From an archaeon GW2011_AR5 (GTDB lineage Archaea > Aenigmatarchaeota > Aenigmatarchaeia > GW2011-AR5), in NCBI GenBank assembly GCA_000806115.1, contig JWKQ01000001.1:304915-368914 (forward strand): a stretch of DNA of 64,000 bases, read 5' to 3'. Below the pieces are notes generated by a model. The model was not told where the DNA came from and searched no databases. It was given only the letters and a program-made list of their open reading frames with translations. This document shows positions 43,675 through 51,114 of this stretch, piece by piece. A program made the translations under genes and the position numbers. Each line of letters begins with the position of its first letter. Position 1 is the first letter of the stretch.

Positions 43675-44211
43675 TCACGGCATGCTCAATGCCTTGTTAA
43701 TCTCGAACAGGTAGCGGTTCTTGTTCCAGGACTCCGTTGACTTCAGCTGCACCTGCCCGTTCTTTACAATCACTTTTGTGTGCTGGTACGGCACGCCGAA
43801 TAACCTTGCCATTTCAACCTCGTTTGAGTCTGTCTGGTCGTCATTGAAATTCACCCTGAATGCAATCGCACGGGCGTCATTAACCTCGCTAAACGCAGAG
43901 TACATCTCAGGCACCTCCGCGCGGCACACGGGACACCAGTTTGCGTAGAAATACAGCAGTATTATCTTATTGGAGCCGGCTGCTGCCTGGTAATCGTTCA
44001 TGTTGAATTCAATCACCGGCGAGACTGAACCTGCAAGCACCGTTCCTGAATAGCCGCTTTCCAGGATGTCAGGCCGGCTTGCACCTGTAGCGACATTAGC
44101 GCTCTGGTTGGTATAGTCGTTCCGGACCGTTTCATTGGACTGATTGGCAGTCTGCATTGACGCGCATCCTGATATCAACACAACAAGAAAAAGCGCTGCC
44201 GCAAGCTTCAT
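43675..44211 (-). CDS. Thioredoxin-fold lipoprotein
   Basis: A lipobox LISGCAS places the lipidated Cys near 16. An Asn/Thr-rich linker is followed by the thioredoxin domain with YANWCPVCRAEVPEMYSAF, redox C93 and C96. The domain ends in VIVKNGQVQLKSTESW. It should be anchored outside the cell and reduce or oxidise envelope proteins with CcdA, whose gene starts 9 bases after its stop. The operon order is thioredoxin, CcdA, TlpA-like. Confidence 0.9.
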   Translation of the reverse strand: MKLAAALFLVVLISGCASMQTANQSNETVRNDYTNQSANVATGASRPDILESGYSGTVLAGSVSPVIEFNMNDYQAAAGSNKIILLYFYANWCPVCRAEVPEMYSAFSEVNDARAIAFRVNFNDDQTDSNEVEMARLFGVPYQHTKVIVKNGQVQLKSTESWNKNRYLFEINKALSMP

Positions 44212-44262
44212 GCTAAAATCTGGCTACAACTGTATTAAAGCCTTTCTGTGCAAATTAATCGA

Positions 44263-44526
44263 ATGAAAATCGAAGTTCTTGAAAACGAGAAGGACAAGCT
44301 GAAAGTTGAAATCCACGACAATGTAACGCTCGTGGGCGTGATTAACGAGAACCTGTGGCAGCAGAAGGTTGACGCGGCGGCATTCAAGCTGGATCATCCT
44401 TACCTGTCCAAGCCTGTGCTGATGGTGAGATCAAAGAACCCAAAGAAGTCGCTGATTGACGCCACCGAGCAGGTTGTTGTGGACGTAAAGGACCTTCGCA
44501 AGAAGTTCCAGGCAGAGTTAAAATAG
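44263..44526 (+). CDS. rpoL: DNA-directed RNA polymerase subunit L (Rpb11-like)
   Basis: RpoL pairs with RpoD to start assembly of the archaeal RNA polymerase. The 87-residue protein has the strand MKIEVLENEKDKLKVEI, then VTLVGVINENLWQQKVDAAAFKLDHPYLSKP (usually H-T-L-x-N), and a C-terminal helix with VVVDVKDLRKKF. The ATG at 44263 starts the family N-terminus; an upstream alternative adds five residues. It diverges from the redox operon and precedes the signal peptidase gene. Confidence 0.93.
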   Translation: MKIEVLENEKDKLKVEIHDNVTLVGVINENLWQQKVDAAAFKLDHPYLSKPVLMVRSKNPKKSLIDATEQVVVDVKDLRKKFQAELK

Positions 44527-44609
44527 ATTTTTTCTGAATCCTTCCCCTGAAATCTTTAATTATTGCACAAGTCAACACTTAGGATAGACGTTGTTTTTGC
44601 GGTGAATAA

Positions 44610-45161
44610 ATGCCAAAGAAGAAAAAAAGCTTCAGACGCGAAGTAATAGAGGTGATAGCCGCGTTCTTCATAGCGTGGCTTGCCTACCAGGTTATTTCAG
44701 CCGTCGCGGGCACGCCGCTCCCGATTGTATCCGTGGTTTCCGACTCAATGTATCACGGGCCGAACAACTACGGAACGATGTGCGGCACAACGCCCGGCGC
44801 GGTGAGCGGATTTGAAGACTACTGGAGCATATGCGGCGGCTATTATGACAACATCGGCATAACCGGCGACGAGTTCAGGCGATTCACAAATCCAAACGGG
44901 CTCTCGCGGGGAGACCTGCTTTTCGTGATGAGACCTGACAATCCAAGAACAGGAGACATACTGATTTACAGAAAATCCGGCTCGGATTTCACAATAGTCC
45001 ACAGACTGATCGAGACTAACGACGGCTTCTACATAACAAAAGGCGACAACAACAACGTTGCCGATCCGCCCGTTGCAAAGAACTACGTGGTAGGAAAAGT
45101 GGTGTTCGCGGTGCCAATCCTCGGCTATCCGCGGCTTCTGCTGCATCTGATTGGAATCTAG
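44610..45161 (+). CDS. Signal peptidase I, Ser-His (SEC11-like) type
   Basis: It removes signal peptides from exported proteins. A basic N-terminus and one membrane helix (residues 11-33) precede the nucleophile in SVVSDSMYHG (S46). A His in FTIVHRLIE near 131 and the TKGDNN motif near 144-149 follow, consistent with the archaeal Ser/His form. The insert with three Cys between about 54 and 82 is unusual and could form a disulfide. Large surface proteins elsewhere in the window are likely substrates. Confidence 0.93.
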   Translation: MPKKKKSFRREVIEVIAAFFIAWLAYQVISAVAGTPLPIVSVVSDSMYHGPNNYGTMCGTTPGAVSGFEDYWSICGGYYDNIGITGDEFRRFTNPNGLSRGDLLFVMRPDNPRTGDILIYRKSGSDFTIVHRLIETNDGFYITKGDNNNVADPPVAKNYVVGKVVFAVPILGYPRLLLHLIGI

Positions 45162-45208
45162 CTTTATAAAAACCGGTTATATTTTCAGCTCAAATTCGGA
45201 CAGTTGCC

Positions 45209-45676
45209 TTATTGGGGAGGCGCGTCCTCCAATGGCATTTCTCTGCGTTCATGCAGATTCTGTAAAATCTCATCCGCGGTCAGCATGGTGAATGTGTCGG
45301 CAATGAGGAGTCTGAAATCATCCGGAGATATATACCCTCTCCTAATTGCTTCCTCAGCGGCTTCCCCCACCTGAAGAATTCCGTTTGTCAGTGCACTCTC
45401 CTTTACAGCCAATACTTTACGCTGATAAATATTTCTTTTATTGAGGCGATCGCCTGACCTGTATGTGTAGGAAGTCACATCCCTGCCTATGCCGGTGAGG
45501 TACGCACCTATTATGTTTGCCGGGCCTACACCTGCCGGATATATGCCGTATATAGCTATGCCTATTTCCGGACTTGCATAAGCCCTTAATTTTTCCAGAT
45601 TTTCGGGGCGCTTGATTGACATCAGCGCGTCCGCTCTTGCTTTTGCAATAGGATCTAACATGGGCATTTCATTCAC
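45209..45676 (-). CDS. Orphan protein in HTH operon, 155 aa, PRTase-like hints
   Basis: The protein is not firmly recognised. The section VLAVKESALTNGILQVGEAAEEAIRRG near 98-124 resembles a phosphoribosyltransferase PRPP loop, with the usual acidic pair replaced, and the preceding GIAIYGIYPAGVGPANIIGAYL fits a Rossmann-like strand-loop. It is therefore possibly an inactive PRTase-fold protein. It overlaps the upstream gene by 8 bases, so the two are coupled. Confidence 0.6.
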   Translation of the reverse strand: MNEMPMLDPIAKARADALMSIKRPENLEKLRAYASPEIGIAIYGIYPAGVGPANIIGAYLTGIGRDVTSYTYRSGDRLNKRNIYQRKVLAVKESALTNGILQVGEAAEEAIRRGYISPDDFRLLIADTFTMLTADEILQNLHERREMPLEDAPPQ

Positions 45677-46397
45677 CGCTTGCTATCTCTTCAATAAGAT
45701 TTTCATCCGTTGTTGCCGGCCGTCTTTGTGGTACTCTCGATGCTTTTAACATTCTTAAGCCTAATTTCCGGCCGATTTTTGCAAGATAGCCTGCACTTTC
45801 CGGCCCGATTTCACGATCACCGACCGGATACTCTATCTCGGTGTCCGGTTCATGCTCACTTATCTGCTCAAGCATACCGAGTTCTTGGAGGTCCAGAAAT
45901 GTGGCGGGTGTTATGCTTCTTGCATGATTCCTGACACCGACGTATCTCTTAAACTGCCGCCTGGCTGCAAAGTTTGATAATCCCAGTGTATCGCCTTCTG
46001 TTGTTATCAGATAAACAATTGCATGTCCTTTTCCCGGAATTCGCATGTTAGCCATTCCATATAAGATTCCTATTGGTCCGCTTATTGCACTCCTTCCGGT
46101 GTGAATTGCCGTATTTTCTACAGCTATGAAAGCATCAACCTGGTTGCCGCCGTTATAATGCCTAAGACCCCTGATAGGCCTGAATTCTCCAAATTTTCTG
46201 TCATGCCTGTCATCCATGCCTACGCCGCTGGAAGTGAGTCTGAAGCTGGGTTCTGTATATTTATGCAAGGCTTCAATAAATTTGTTCATCTCTCTTTGTC
46301 CGCTATAATCTATCCCAAAAAGATGGACTGTTTGACCTTTAAAATACTCGTTCACTTCAAAAGACAGGTTTTTCATTTGATACGAATTATTTTTCAT
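45669..46397 (-). CDS. Orphan protein in HTH operon, 242 aa
   Basis: The protein is not recognised. It is soluble, mixed alpha/beta (FKGQTVHLFGIDYSGQREMN, GGNQVDAFIAVENTAIHTG, HAIVYLITTEGDTLGL). ATG at 46397 is used; a GTG at 46406 would overlap the HTH gene stop as GTGA. The C-terminus is basic then acidic. It is the middle gene of a three-gene operon with the HTH regulator upstream and the PRTase-like orphan downstream. Confidence 0.65.
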   Translation of the reverse strand: MKNNSYQMKNLSFEVNEYFKGQTVHLFGIDYSGQREMNKFIEALHKYTEPSFRLTSSGVGMDDRHDRKFGEFRPIRGLRHYNGGNQVDAFIAVENTAIHTGRSAISGPIGILYGMANMRIPGKGHAIVYLITTEGDTLGLSNFAARRQFKRYVGVRNHARSITPATFLDLQELGMLEQISEHEPDTEIEYPVGDREIGPESAGYLAKIGRKLGLRMLKASRVPQRRPATTDENLIEEIASGE

Positions 46398-46402
46398 ACA
46401 GT

Positions 46403-47326
46403 TCACTCTAAAAATCTTATATCATCTATTATTCCATCGCCGTCCTTATCCAGGCCTTCCACAATTTTTGTTATTGAGCTTCCGTTTTCTTGCAGCTTAT
46501 TCGTATATTGCGTAATTGCTATCACCGATGCCTGAACACCCCTAATTCCTATCCCGGAAATTATGAGTATTTTCTTGTTTTTATTCCATGGATTCTCGCA
46601 TTTGATGACAATTCCTGTGCGCGGGGCGTCGTATGCCGAACCTGTTGCATTAGAAACAATTTCATAACCCTTTTCGTAATCAAAGTAAACGGGGAGTTTT
46701 GGATTTATTTTGTCTATTATAGTATTCACTTTTGGCTCCCCGAATAGAATAAGGTTCTCCTTCAACTCGCTCGTATCGATGTTTGTATCAAATTTATAAC
46801 TTATAAGACTCTTATCGTTAACGAATTTTCCCATCAAAAAAATGAGGTCTATGATGTGTGCTCCATCCCGGGCTCCCATATCGAATTTTCCGTGAGGATA
46901 CGGGTCGCCGACTATTATTTTTGCATTTAGCTTTCCATCAACTACAAACGGTTTCAGAAATTCTTCGATTTTTGGATCTTTTATGTGATTCAATAAATTA
47001 GCATCATATCCTTCGTCATACAGCTTTGTGGCGATGACAGGCGAAACAAGCTGAAATATCTTCGCCGTCATGCCATAGCGTTGTTCAGTGCCGTTCAGCT
47101 TCACTATGCCCGCAGCCTTCATTTTCCTGAGGTGATAATAGATTTTCTGCTCGTTTTCCTTGAGACGCTTGGATACGTCCATTGCGCACAGCGGCTGCTT
47201 TGCCAGCTCGCGTATTATCCTGACTGCAAGGTCGCTTGAGAATATACCCAGATGGCGCGGGTTAAGCAGCAGGGAGTCGTAAACCCTCTGCTTGTTCTCT
47301 ATGTTTTCCACGAAAACTGTTTTCAT
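46403..47326 (-). CDS. ArsR-type HTH protein with S-layer-like C-terminal domain
   Basis: Residues about 25-95 form a winged helix (VRIIRELAKQPLCAMDVSKRL, then KIYYHLRKMKAAGIVKLNG). The rest resembles the archaeal S-layer-family domain: LILFGEPKVNTIIDKINPKLP and TGIVIKCENPWNKNKKILIISG. This fusion of a DNA-binding and a surface-type domain without signal peptide suggests an intracellular sensor of some ligand or envelope component. The ATG at 47326 starts the coherent chain. It begins a three-gene operon and probably controls it. Confidence 0.75.
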   Translation of the reverse strand: MKTVFVENIENKQRVYDSLLLNPRHLGIFSSDLAVRIIRELAKQPLCAMDVSKRLKENEQKIYYHLRKMKAAGIVKLNGTEQRYGMTAKIFQLVSPVIATKLYDEGYDANLLNHIKDPKIEEFLKPFVVDGKLNAKIIVGDPYPHGKFDMGARDGAHIIDLIFLMGKFVNDKSLISYKFDTNIDTSELKENLILFGEPKVNTIIDKINPKLPVYFDYEKGYEIVSNATGSAYDAPRTGIVIKCENPWNKNKKILIISGIGIRGVQASVIAITQYTNKLQENGSSITKIVEGLDKDGDGIIDDIRFLE

Positions 47327-47613
47327 GCGCTCACACCCTAAATTGCGAGGCGTCATTCAAACGCCTTCCCTTTACAGAAGCTCCACTTTTCCCTGAAGGA
47401 CTATAATGCTGCAAACTTCTTAAAGTCTATTTTGATTGAATTTTTAATATAACGAAAATAACCTCAATAATACTTATAAACAAAATCGAAACCCTCGCTG
47501 TTTTTTGGCTCATTTTCAACGGAATTTTGCAAAGTTCCTTATAAGGTTTGTTTCTTCTAGAGTACTCAACCGGCGGAAACCGCTTCGGAGAACCTGCTTC
47601 CGGGTGAGCGCCC

Positions 47614-47814
47614 ATGGAGAACGAAAAATTCAGCGAAATGCTAAGGAATGCGAGGCTTATGAGGACAACTGATTCCAATTTTGCCGTTGAAAAACTGATA
47701 GATTTCAACGAACTGGACGACGAGCAGAAATCTCAGGTGGAAAAGGAGTTCAAAAAGAAGATATGGATGGAGAACTCGCTTTTCTACAATTATTACGAGA
47801 ACGATTCATTTTGA
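47614..47814 (+). CDS. Small acidic helical protein, 66 aa
   Basis: The protein is not recognised. It is charged and helical (FSEMLRNARLMRT, LDDEQKSQVEKEFKKKIWMEN) with an aromatic C-terminus. It starts a run of very small genes after the HTH operon, divergent from that operon. The 287-base gap before it holds AT-rich promoter-like sequence (CTTATAAAC near 47472, CTTATAAGG near 47541) and a GGCGG/CCGCT hairpin near 47572. Confidence 0.65.
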   Translation: MENEKFSEMLRNARLMRTTDSNFAVEKLIDFNELDDEQKSQVEKEFKKKIWMENSLFYNYYENDSF

Positions 47815-47881
47815 GCCGGCTGAGCGAAAGAAAAAATTTCATTGGCTGAACAGAAAGAAAAATATAACGGGGTGAAATTGA

Positions 47882-47974
47882 ATGAAACATGGAACATGTC
47901 CAGAGTGCGGGTCGGAGAAGTTTTCAAAAGTTAGCAACCGATCGTACTGCAACGGATGTGGCTACTACGAATAA
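47882..47974 (+). CDS. Mini zinc-ribbon protein, 30 aa
   Basis: Four cysteines in C-x-x-C (TCPECGS) and C-x-x-C (YCNGCGY) spacing, 14 residues apart, make a classic zinc ribbon in only 30 residues. It is followed 13 bases later by another Cys-rich gene. The function is unknown; such ribbons often bind ribosomes or RNA polymerase. Confidence 0.65.
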   Translation: MKHGTCPECGSEKFSKVSNRSYCNGCGYYE

Positions 47975-47987
47975 GGGCGTGACAGAA

Positions 47988-48146
47988 ATGACGACTACTC
48001 ATACGAAGGCGCCGGAGTGCTGCGGGCAGCAGATGACTGTCAGGACTGACATGGGAAAATTTTTGGAGGTTTTCTGCGAAGCCTGCAAGGATTCGATATA
48101 CGTAAAGAAGCAGGACACAACCAAGCCGCAGATGATTGACGACTGA
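47988..48146 (+). CDS. Small Cys-rich protein, 52 aa
   Basis: ECCGQQ and FCEACKDS provide paired cysteines in a ribbon-like spacing. ATG at 47988 has an upstream gacagaa leader. The stop TGA at 48144-48146 lies inside the conserved left border of element A2, so the C-terminus may have been altered by the insertion. It is probably cotranscribed with the 30-aa ribbon gene. Confidence 0.6.
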   Translation: MTTTHTKAPECCGQQMTVRTDMGKFLEVFCEACKDSIYVKKQDTTKPQMIDD

Positions 48147-48265
48147 TCTTGAATGCGCCCCAAAATACCGTCTTTAGTCAGTATGTATTAAGGGCGCATT
48201 CGGGATCCCATCTTCCCTACAAACCCACGACTGAAGTCGTGGGTATATCGGAAGATGTGATTTTC
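48142..48265. mobile_element. Double-hairpin element family A, copy 2
   Basis: It shares ACTGATCTTGAA, GGGATCCCATCTTCC and GGAAGATGTGATTT with A1. The first stem is GAATGCGCCC/GGGCGCATTC, differing from A1 in two paired positions, and the last is CCCACGACT/AGTCGTGGG with loop GA instead of TC. The inner stem of the first half is weaker here. Orientation is the same as A1. Confidence 0.75.
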
Positions 48266-48392
48266 ATAACCCGATAAAAATCTATTAAAAGATGATTTCA
48301 CATGAATATTGAGAACTTTGCATACAACGGTTACAAAATTTGCAATTTGCACGAACCAAAGATTCAATACACCATAATCAGGAGCTGAACGA

Positions 48393-48809
48393 ATGGCAAA
48401 GAAAAAACTGCAAAAGAAAACAAAAAACCCCCGGAAGAAAGCAAACAGCCAGGAAAAGTTCAGAAGCGAGAAGAAGCAAAAGTCGTCCATCGAGTTCTGC
48501 GAGAAATGCGGCTCCATAATGGTTCCAATAAAGAAGGGAAAAACCTCGTATGTCAAGTGCAGGCACTGCGGGAAGGAAATGAAGAAAGAAATGAAGGGCA
48601 TGAAGATAGTCGAGGAGAAAATCAACCACAAAGGCGTGGTGGTTATTGAGAAAGATACGACTCTGCTCCCGCTGACTGACAAGGAATGCCCGAAATGCGA
48701 GTACGGCAGGGCATACTGGTGGATGCAGCAGACCAGGAGCGCGGATGAGCCGCCGACCCAGTTCTTCCGCTGCGAGAAATGCAAGCATACCTGGCGCGAA
48801 TACAAGTGA
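48393..48809 (+). CDS. TFS-like transcription factor with basic N-terminal extension
   Basis: The C-terminal ribbon (CPKCEYGRAYWWMQQTRSADEPPTQFFRC, with catalytic D-E) is nearly that of the TFS at 40025, so cleavage activity is expected. The N-terminal ribbon has CEKCGS and CRHCGK. A 30-residue Lys/Arg tail precedes it and is absent from the other copy. Several archaea keep a second TFS that inhibits or modifies polymerase; which role applies here is unknown. The stop is followed by the 3' module with repeat C3. Confidence 0.9.
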   Translation: MAKKKLQKKTKNPRKKANSQEKFRSEKKQKSSIEFCEKCGSIMVPIKKGKTSYVKCRHCGKEMKKEMKGMKIVEEKINHKGVVVIEKDTTLLPLTDKECPKCEYGRAYWWMQQTRSADEPPTQFFRCEKCKHTWREYK

Positions 48810-48944
48810 GCCTTTCTTCTTGTTCTTGGACGGACTGGCGTCCTATCATATAGACAAGAAGAAATCCTCACAAGCAAGAGCTTTGCTCTTGCTGTGCAGC
48901 ATTTCGAACGAAATGCTTGCAAGGGAAAGAAGAAAAATATTATT
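48810..48944 (+). terminator. 3' module with inserted repeat C3 between convergent genes
   Basis: After the TFS-like stop, CCTTTCTTCTT can pair with ACAAGAAGAAA (48854) or with GGGAAAGAAGAAA (48922), which runs into ATATTATTG. Between the purine arms lies a family C double hairpin (48869-48922): AGCAAGAGC/GCTCTTGCT and AGCATTTCG/CGAAATGCT around TGTGCA. The convergent basic-protein gene ends at 48940, so the module may terminate both. Confidence 0.7.
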
Positions 48945-49167
48945 GCCTTCGCTTTTTCTTCGTTTTTCTGACAGGTTTCTTCGCTTTCCTTGCTCTTTTC
49001 TTATTTTTCAGCTCGCTTCGGAAGCCCTCAATGAATGCGCCGCTGAACGCTCCCGCTTCCTTTGCAGTCATCTGGGCTGTTTCGATGATTTCCCGCGTGG
49101 TTTTGCCCATCGCTCTTCCCATGTCCGTCCCTGTTTTTCTTGAATTCCTTCTTGTCATAGGCATCAT
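48940..49167 (-). CDS. Small basic protein with Lys/Arg-rich tail, 75 aa
   Basis: The protein is not recognised. A helical, Ala/Gly/Thr-rich centre (TTREIIETAQMTAKEAGAFSGAFIEG) is followed by a 25-residue Lys/Arg tail (ELKNKKRARKAKK...), suited to nucleic-acid or membrane binding. Three nearby ATG codons (49167, 49164, 49158) could start it. It shares a divergent promoter region with the acetyltransferase. Confidence 0.65.
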   Translation of the reverse strand: MMPMTRRNSRKTGTDMGRAMGKTTREIIETAQMTAKEAGAFSGAFIEGFRSELKNKKRARKAKKPVRKTKKKRRQ

Positions 49168-49223
49168 CAGATAATATGTATGCGCTGGAAAGATACTTAA
49201 TTGCTGGAATCTAATATTTATGA

Positions 49224-49712
49224 ATGAGGTTGAGACTGGAAAAACTTTCGCGTAAGAACAAGACACAAATAATAAAAATTTCCCTGCTTTGCTTCGGAAA
49301 AGCTTACACAAATAAGGAAGTTAACAAATGGCTTGAAATAAGACTTGGCAAGCGCTACGAATCAATAGACGATGTTCTGGAATATTTCTTGGTGTTCAGC
49401 GAAAAAAAGGTGGTTGGAATAACAGGATTTTACAGAATTAAAGGTGAATCCACTTTCTGGCTTGGCTATTTTGCCGTTGTCAAGCAGGCACGCAGGAGAG
49501 GCTTGGGTTCTATGATGCTTCAGCAAACTCTCGCCAGAGCAAAATCTCTCGGATGTGAAAAATTCGGAGTCTGGACAACAAGCAAGCGCGCATCAGAATT
49601 CTACAGAAAAAACGAATTCAACAAGGGTAAAAAAGAGAGAACCATTGTAGCTGACGGAAAAGTCACCTACAGGTATCCCAAGGATTCTGTTTTCTATTAC
49701 AAGAATATTTAA
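49224..49712 (+). CDS. GNAT-family N-acetyltransferase
   Basis: The acetyl-CoA-binding motif A, with KQARRRGLGSMMLQQTLARA, is near residues 87-106. Motif B follows with VWTTSKRASEFYRKNEF. The 162-residue length is normal. The substrate cannot be inferred; the N-terminal half (FGKAYTNKEVNKWLEIRLGK) differs from RimI types. Its stop overlaps the helicase stop on the other strand by 4 bases. Confidence 0.88.
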   Translation: MRLRLEKLSRKNKTQIIKISLLCFGKAYTNKEVNKWLEIRLGKRYESIDDVLEYFLVFSEKKVVGITGFYRIKGESTFWLGYFAVVKQARRRGLGSMMLQQTLARAKSLGCEKFGVWTTSKRASEFYRKNEFNKGKKERTIVADGKVTYRYPKDSVFYYKNI

Positions 49713-50908
49713 TACCGTCTTCGAGGCGGACCCCTGCCGTAGCCACTTCTTTGCGGGCGCCTGAAGCCGCCTCTTTCCTGCCTTTGGGCGCGCAGCGGTA
49801 TGAATTTCGGCGTGAAACCCTCGGGCGTTAGTTTTTCTATTTCAAACCTTCCGAAGATTTTCCTGAACGGCTCATGGTCGTGGCTCGCGAGAAGCGAGAT
49901 TGCTTTTCCTTCTTTTCCAATGCGGGCGGTTCTCCCTATCCTGTGCGTGTATTCGTCGACAGTTTTGGGGATGTCAAAATTGAAAACGTGGCTGACGTTC
50001 TTTATGTCCAGGCCCCGCGCAGCCACGTCCGTCGCCACAAGTATGTGAGGGCGCCCGCGATGGAAACCTTCCAAAACATTGGTGCGGCGGCTTTGAGTCA
50101 GGCCCCCGTGGATTGCCTTTGCCTCTACCCCGTTCTGCTCAAGATGGTTCGCCACTATGTCAGTTGTCGTCCTTGTCGAGCAGAATATTATCGCAAGGCT
50201 CGGTTTTTCCTTTTCAATCAGGTGGAGCATCAGCGACACCTTGTACTCGCTCTTCACATCGTAATATACCTGCTTCAGCTTGTGCTTCTCCACATGCCTC
50301 TGCGCCATTATTTTCACCGGTTCGTTCATGTACCGCTTCGCTATGTACATAATTTCGTCCGGCATCGTGGCAGAAAACAGCATCGTCTGGCGCCTTTTCG
50401 GGAGCGCGTGTATGATGTCCTTGATGTCGTCGATGAACCCCATGTCCAGCATGCGGTCCGCCTCGTCAAGAACAAGCATCTTCAGCCCGGCAAAGTTTAT
50501 AGTGCCGCGTCTCATGTGGTCGAGTATCCTGCCCGGCGTGCCTATTACAATCTCTGCTGTCCTGAGGTCGCGGATCTGCGGCTCGATTGAAACCCCGCCA
50601 AACACCTCACAGACGCGGATTTTCCTGTATTTTGACAGCTTCCTGAACTCGGTGGATATCTGATTCGCGAGTTCGCGGGTTGGTGCAAGCACAAGTGCCT
50701 GTACCCCTTTCCCGTGCTGCATGTACTGTATGATAGGAATTGCAAACACGACTGTCTTGCCGGAGCCCGTCATGGACATGGCTATAATGTCCTTGCCAAG
50801 CAGCGCCGGCGGCAGCGCTTTCTGCTGTATTTCCGTGGGCTCGCTGAACTTCATGTCCCTTATAGCTTCCAATATCTCCTTGTCTATTTTCATTTCTTCA
50901 AAACTCAT
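49709..50908 (-). CDS. DEAD-box RNA helicase
   Basis: All motifs are present: Q motif [11 protein letters not shown] near 23-33, [39 protein letters not shown], and in the second RecA domain [20 protein letters not shown] and HRIGRTAR. The C-terminus is a short RGG/RRP-rich tail ([16 protein letters not shown]) for RNA binding. The ATG at 50908 starts the family N-terminus; frames upstream are leader. It should act in ribosome assembly or RNA decay, as most archaeal relatives. Confidence 0.95.
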   Translation of the reverse strand: MSFEEMKIDKEILEAIRDMKFSEPTEIQQKALPPALLGKDIIAMSMTGSGKTVVFAIPIIQYMQHGKGVQALVLAPTRELANQISTEFRKLSKYRKIRVCEVFGGVSIEPQIRDLRTAEIVIGTPGRILDHMRRGTINFAGLKMLVLDEADRMLDMGFIDDIKDIIHALPKRRQTMLFSATMPDEIMYIAKRYMNEPVKIMAQRHVEKHKLKQVYYDVKSEYKVSLMLHLIEKEKPSLAIIFCSTRTTTDIVANHLEQNGVEAKAIHGGLTQSRRTNVLEGFHRGRPHILVATDVAARGLDIKNVSHVFNFDIPKTVDEYTHRIGRTARIGKEGKAISLLASHDHEPFRKIFGRFEIEKLTPEGFTPKFIPLRAQRQERGGFRRPQRSGYGRGPPRRRY

Positions 50909-50921
50909 TCTATGCACCTCT

Positions 50922-51113
50922 ATGGCAAAATGGAGAACCAGCAATGCCGAACCTTTGGAATGGCAGAAAGAACAACAAACACCAGCGCTTGTGCGCTGCG
51001 ACAATTCTTCTTTCAATGCGGGTGCTCCGCTTATAGTATACAACCGTTTTACGCCTGTATCTGTATTATCTATAAATGTGAGCTTTAAAAATGCGAAACC
51101 CTTAGACGTATAG
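50922..51113 (+). CDS. Possible small protein, 63 aa
   Basis: The protein is not recognised. The frame MAKWRTSNAEPLEWQKEQ continues with strand-like LIVYNRFTPVSVLSINVSF. It fills the 205-base divergent region between the helicase and the pseudo-GTPase and ends one base before the next ATG. It overlaps the sites where promoters for both neighbours should be, including TTTAAAAATGC near 51084, so it may be chance. Confidence 0.25.
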   Translation: MAKWRTSNAEPLEWQKEQQTPALVRCDNSSFNAGAPLIVYNRFTPVSVLSINVSFKNAKPLDV

Positions 51114-51114
51114 T

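Noticed and set aside
48301-48392. ATTGAGAACTTTG near 48305 as a third copy of repeat B
   Set aside because: Only about 14 bases match and neither hairpin is present.
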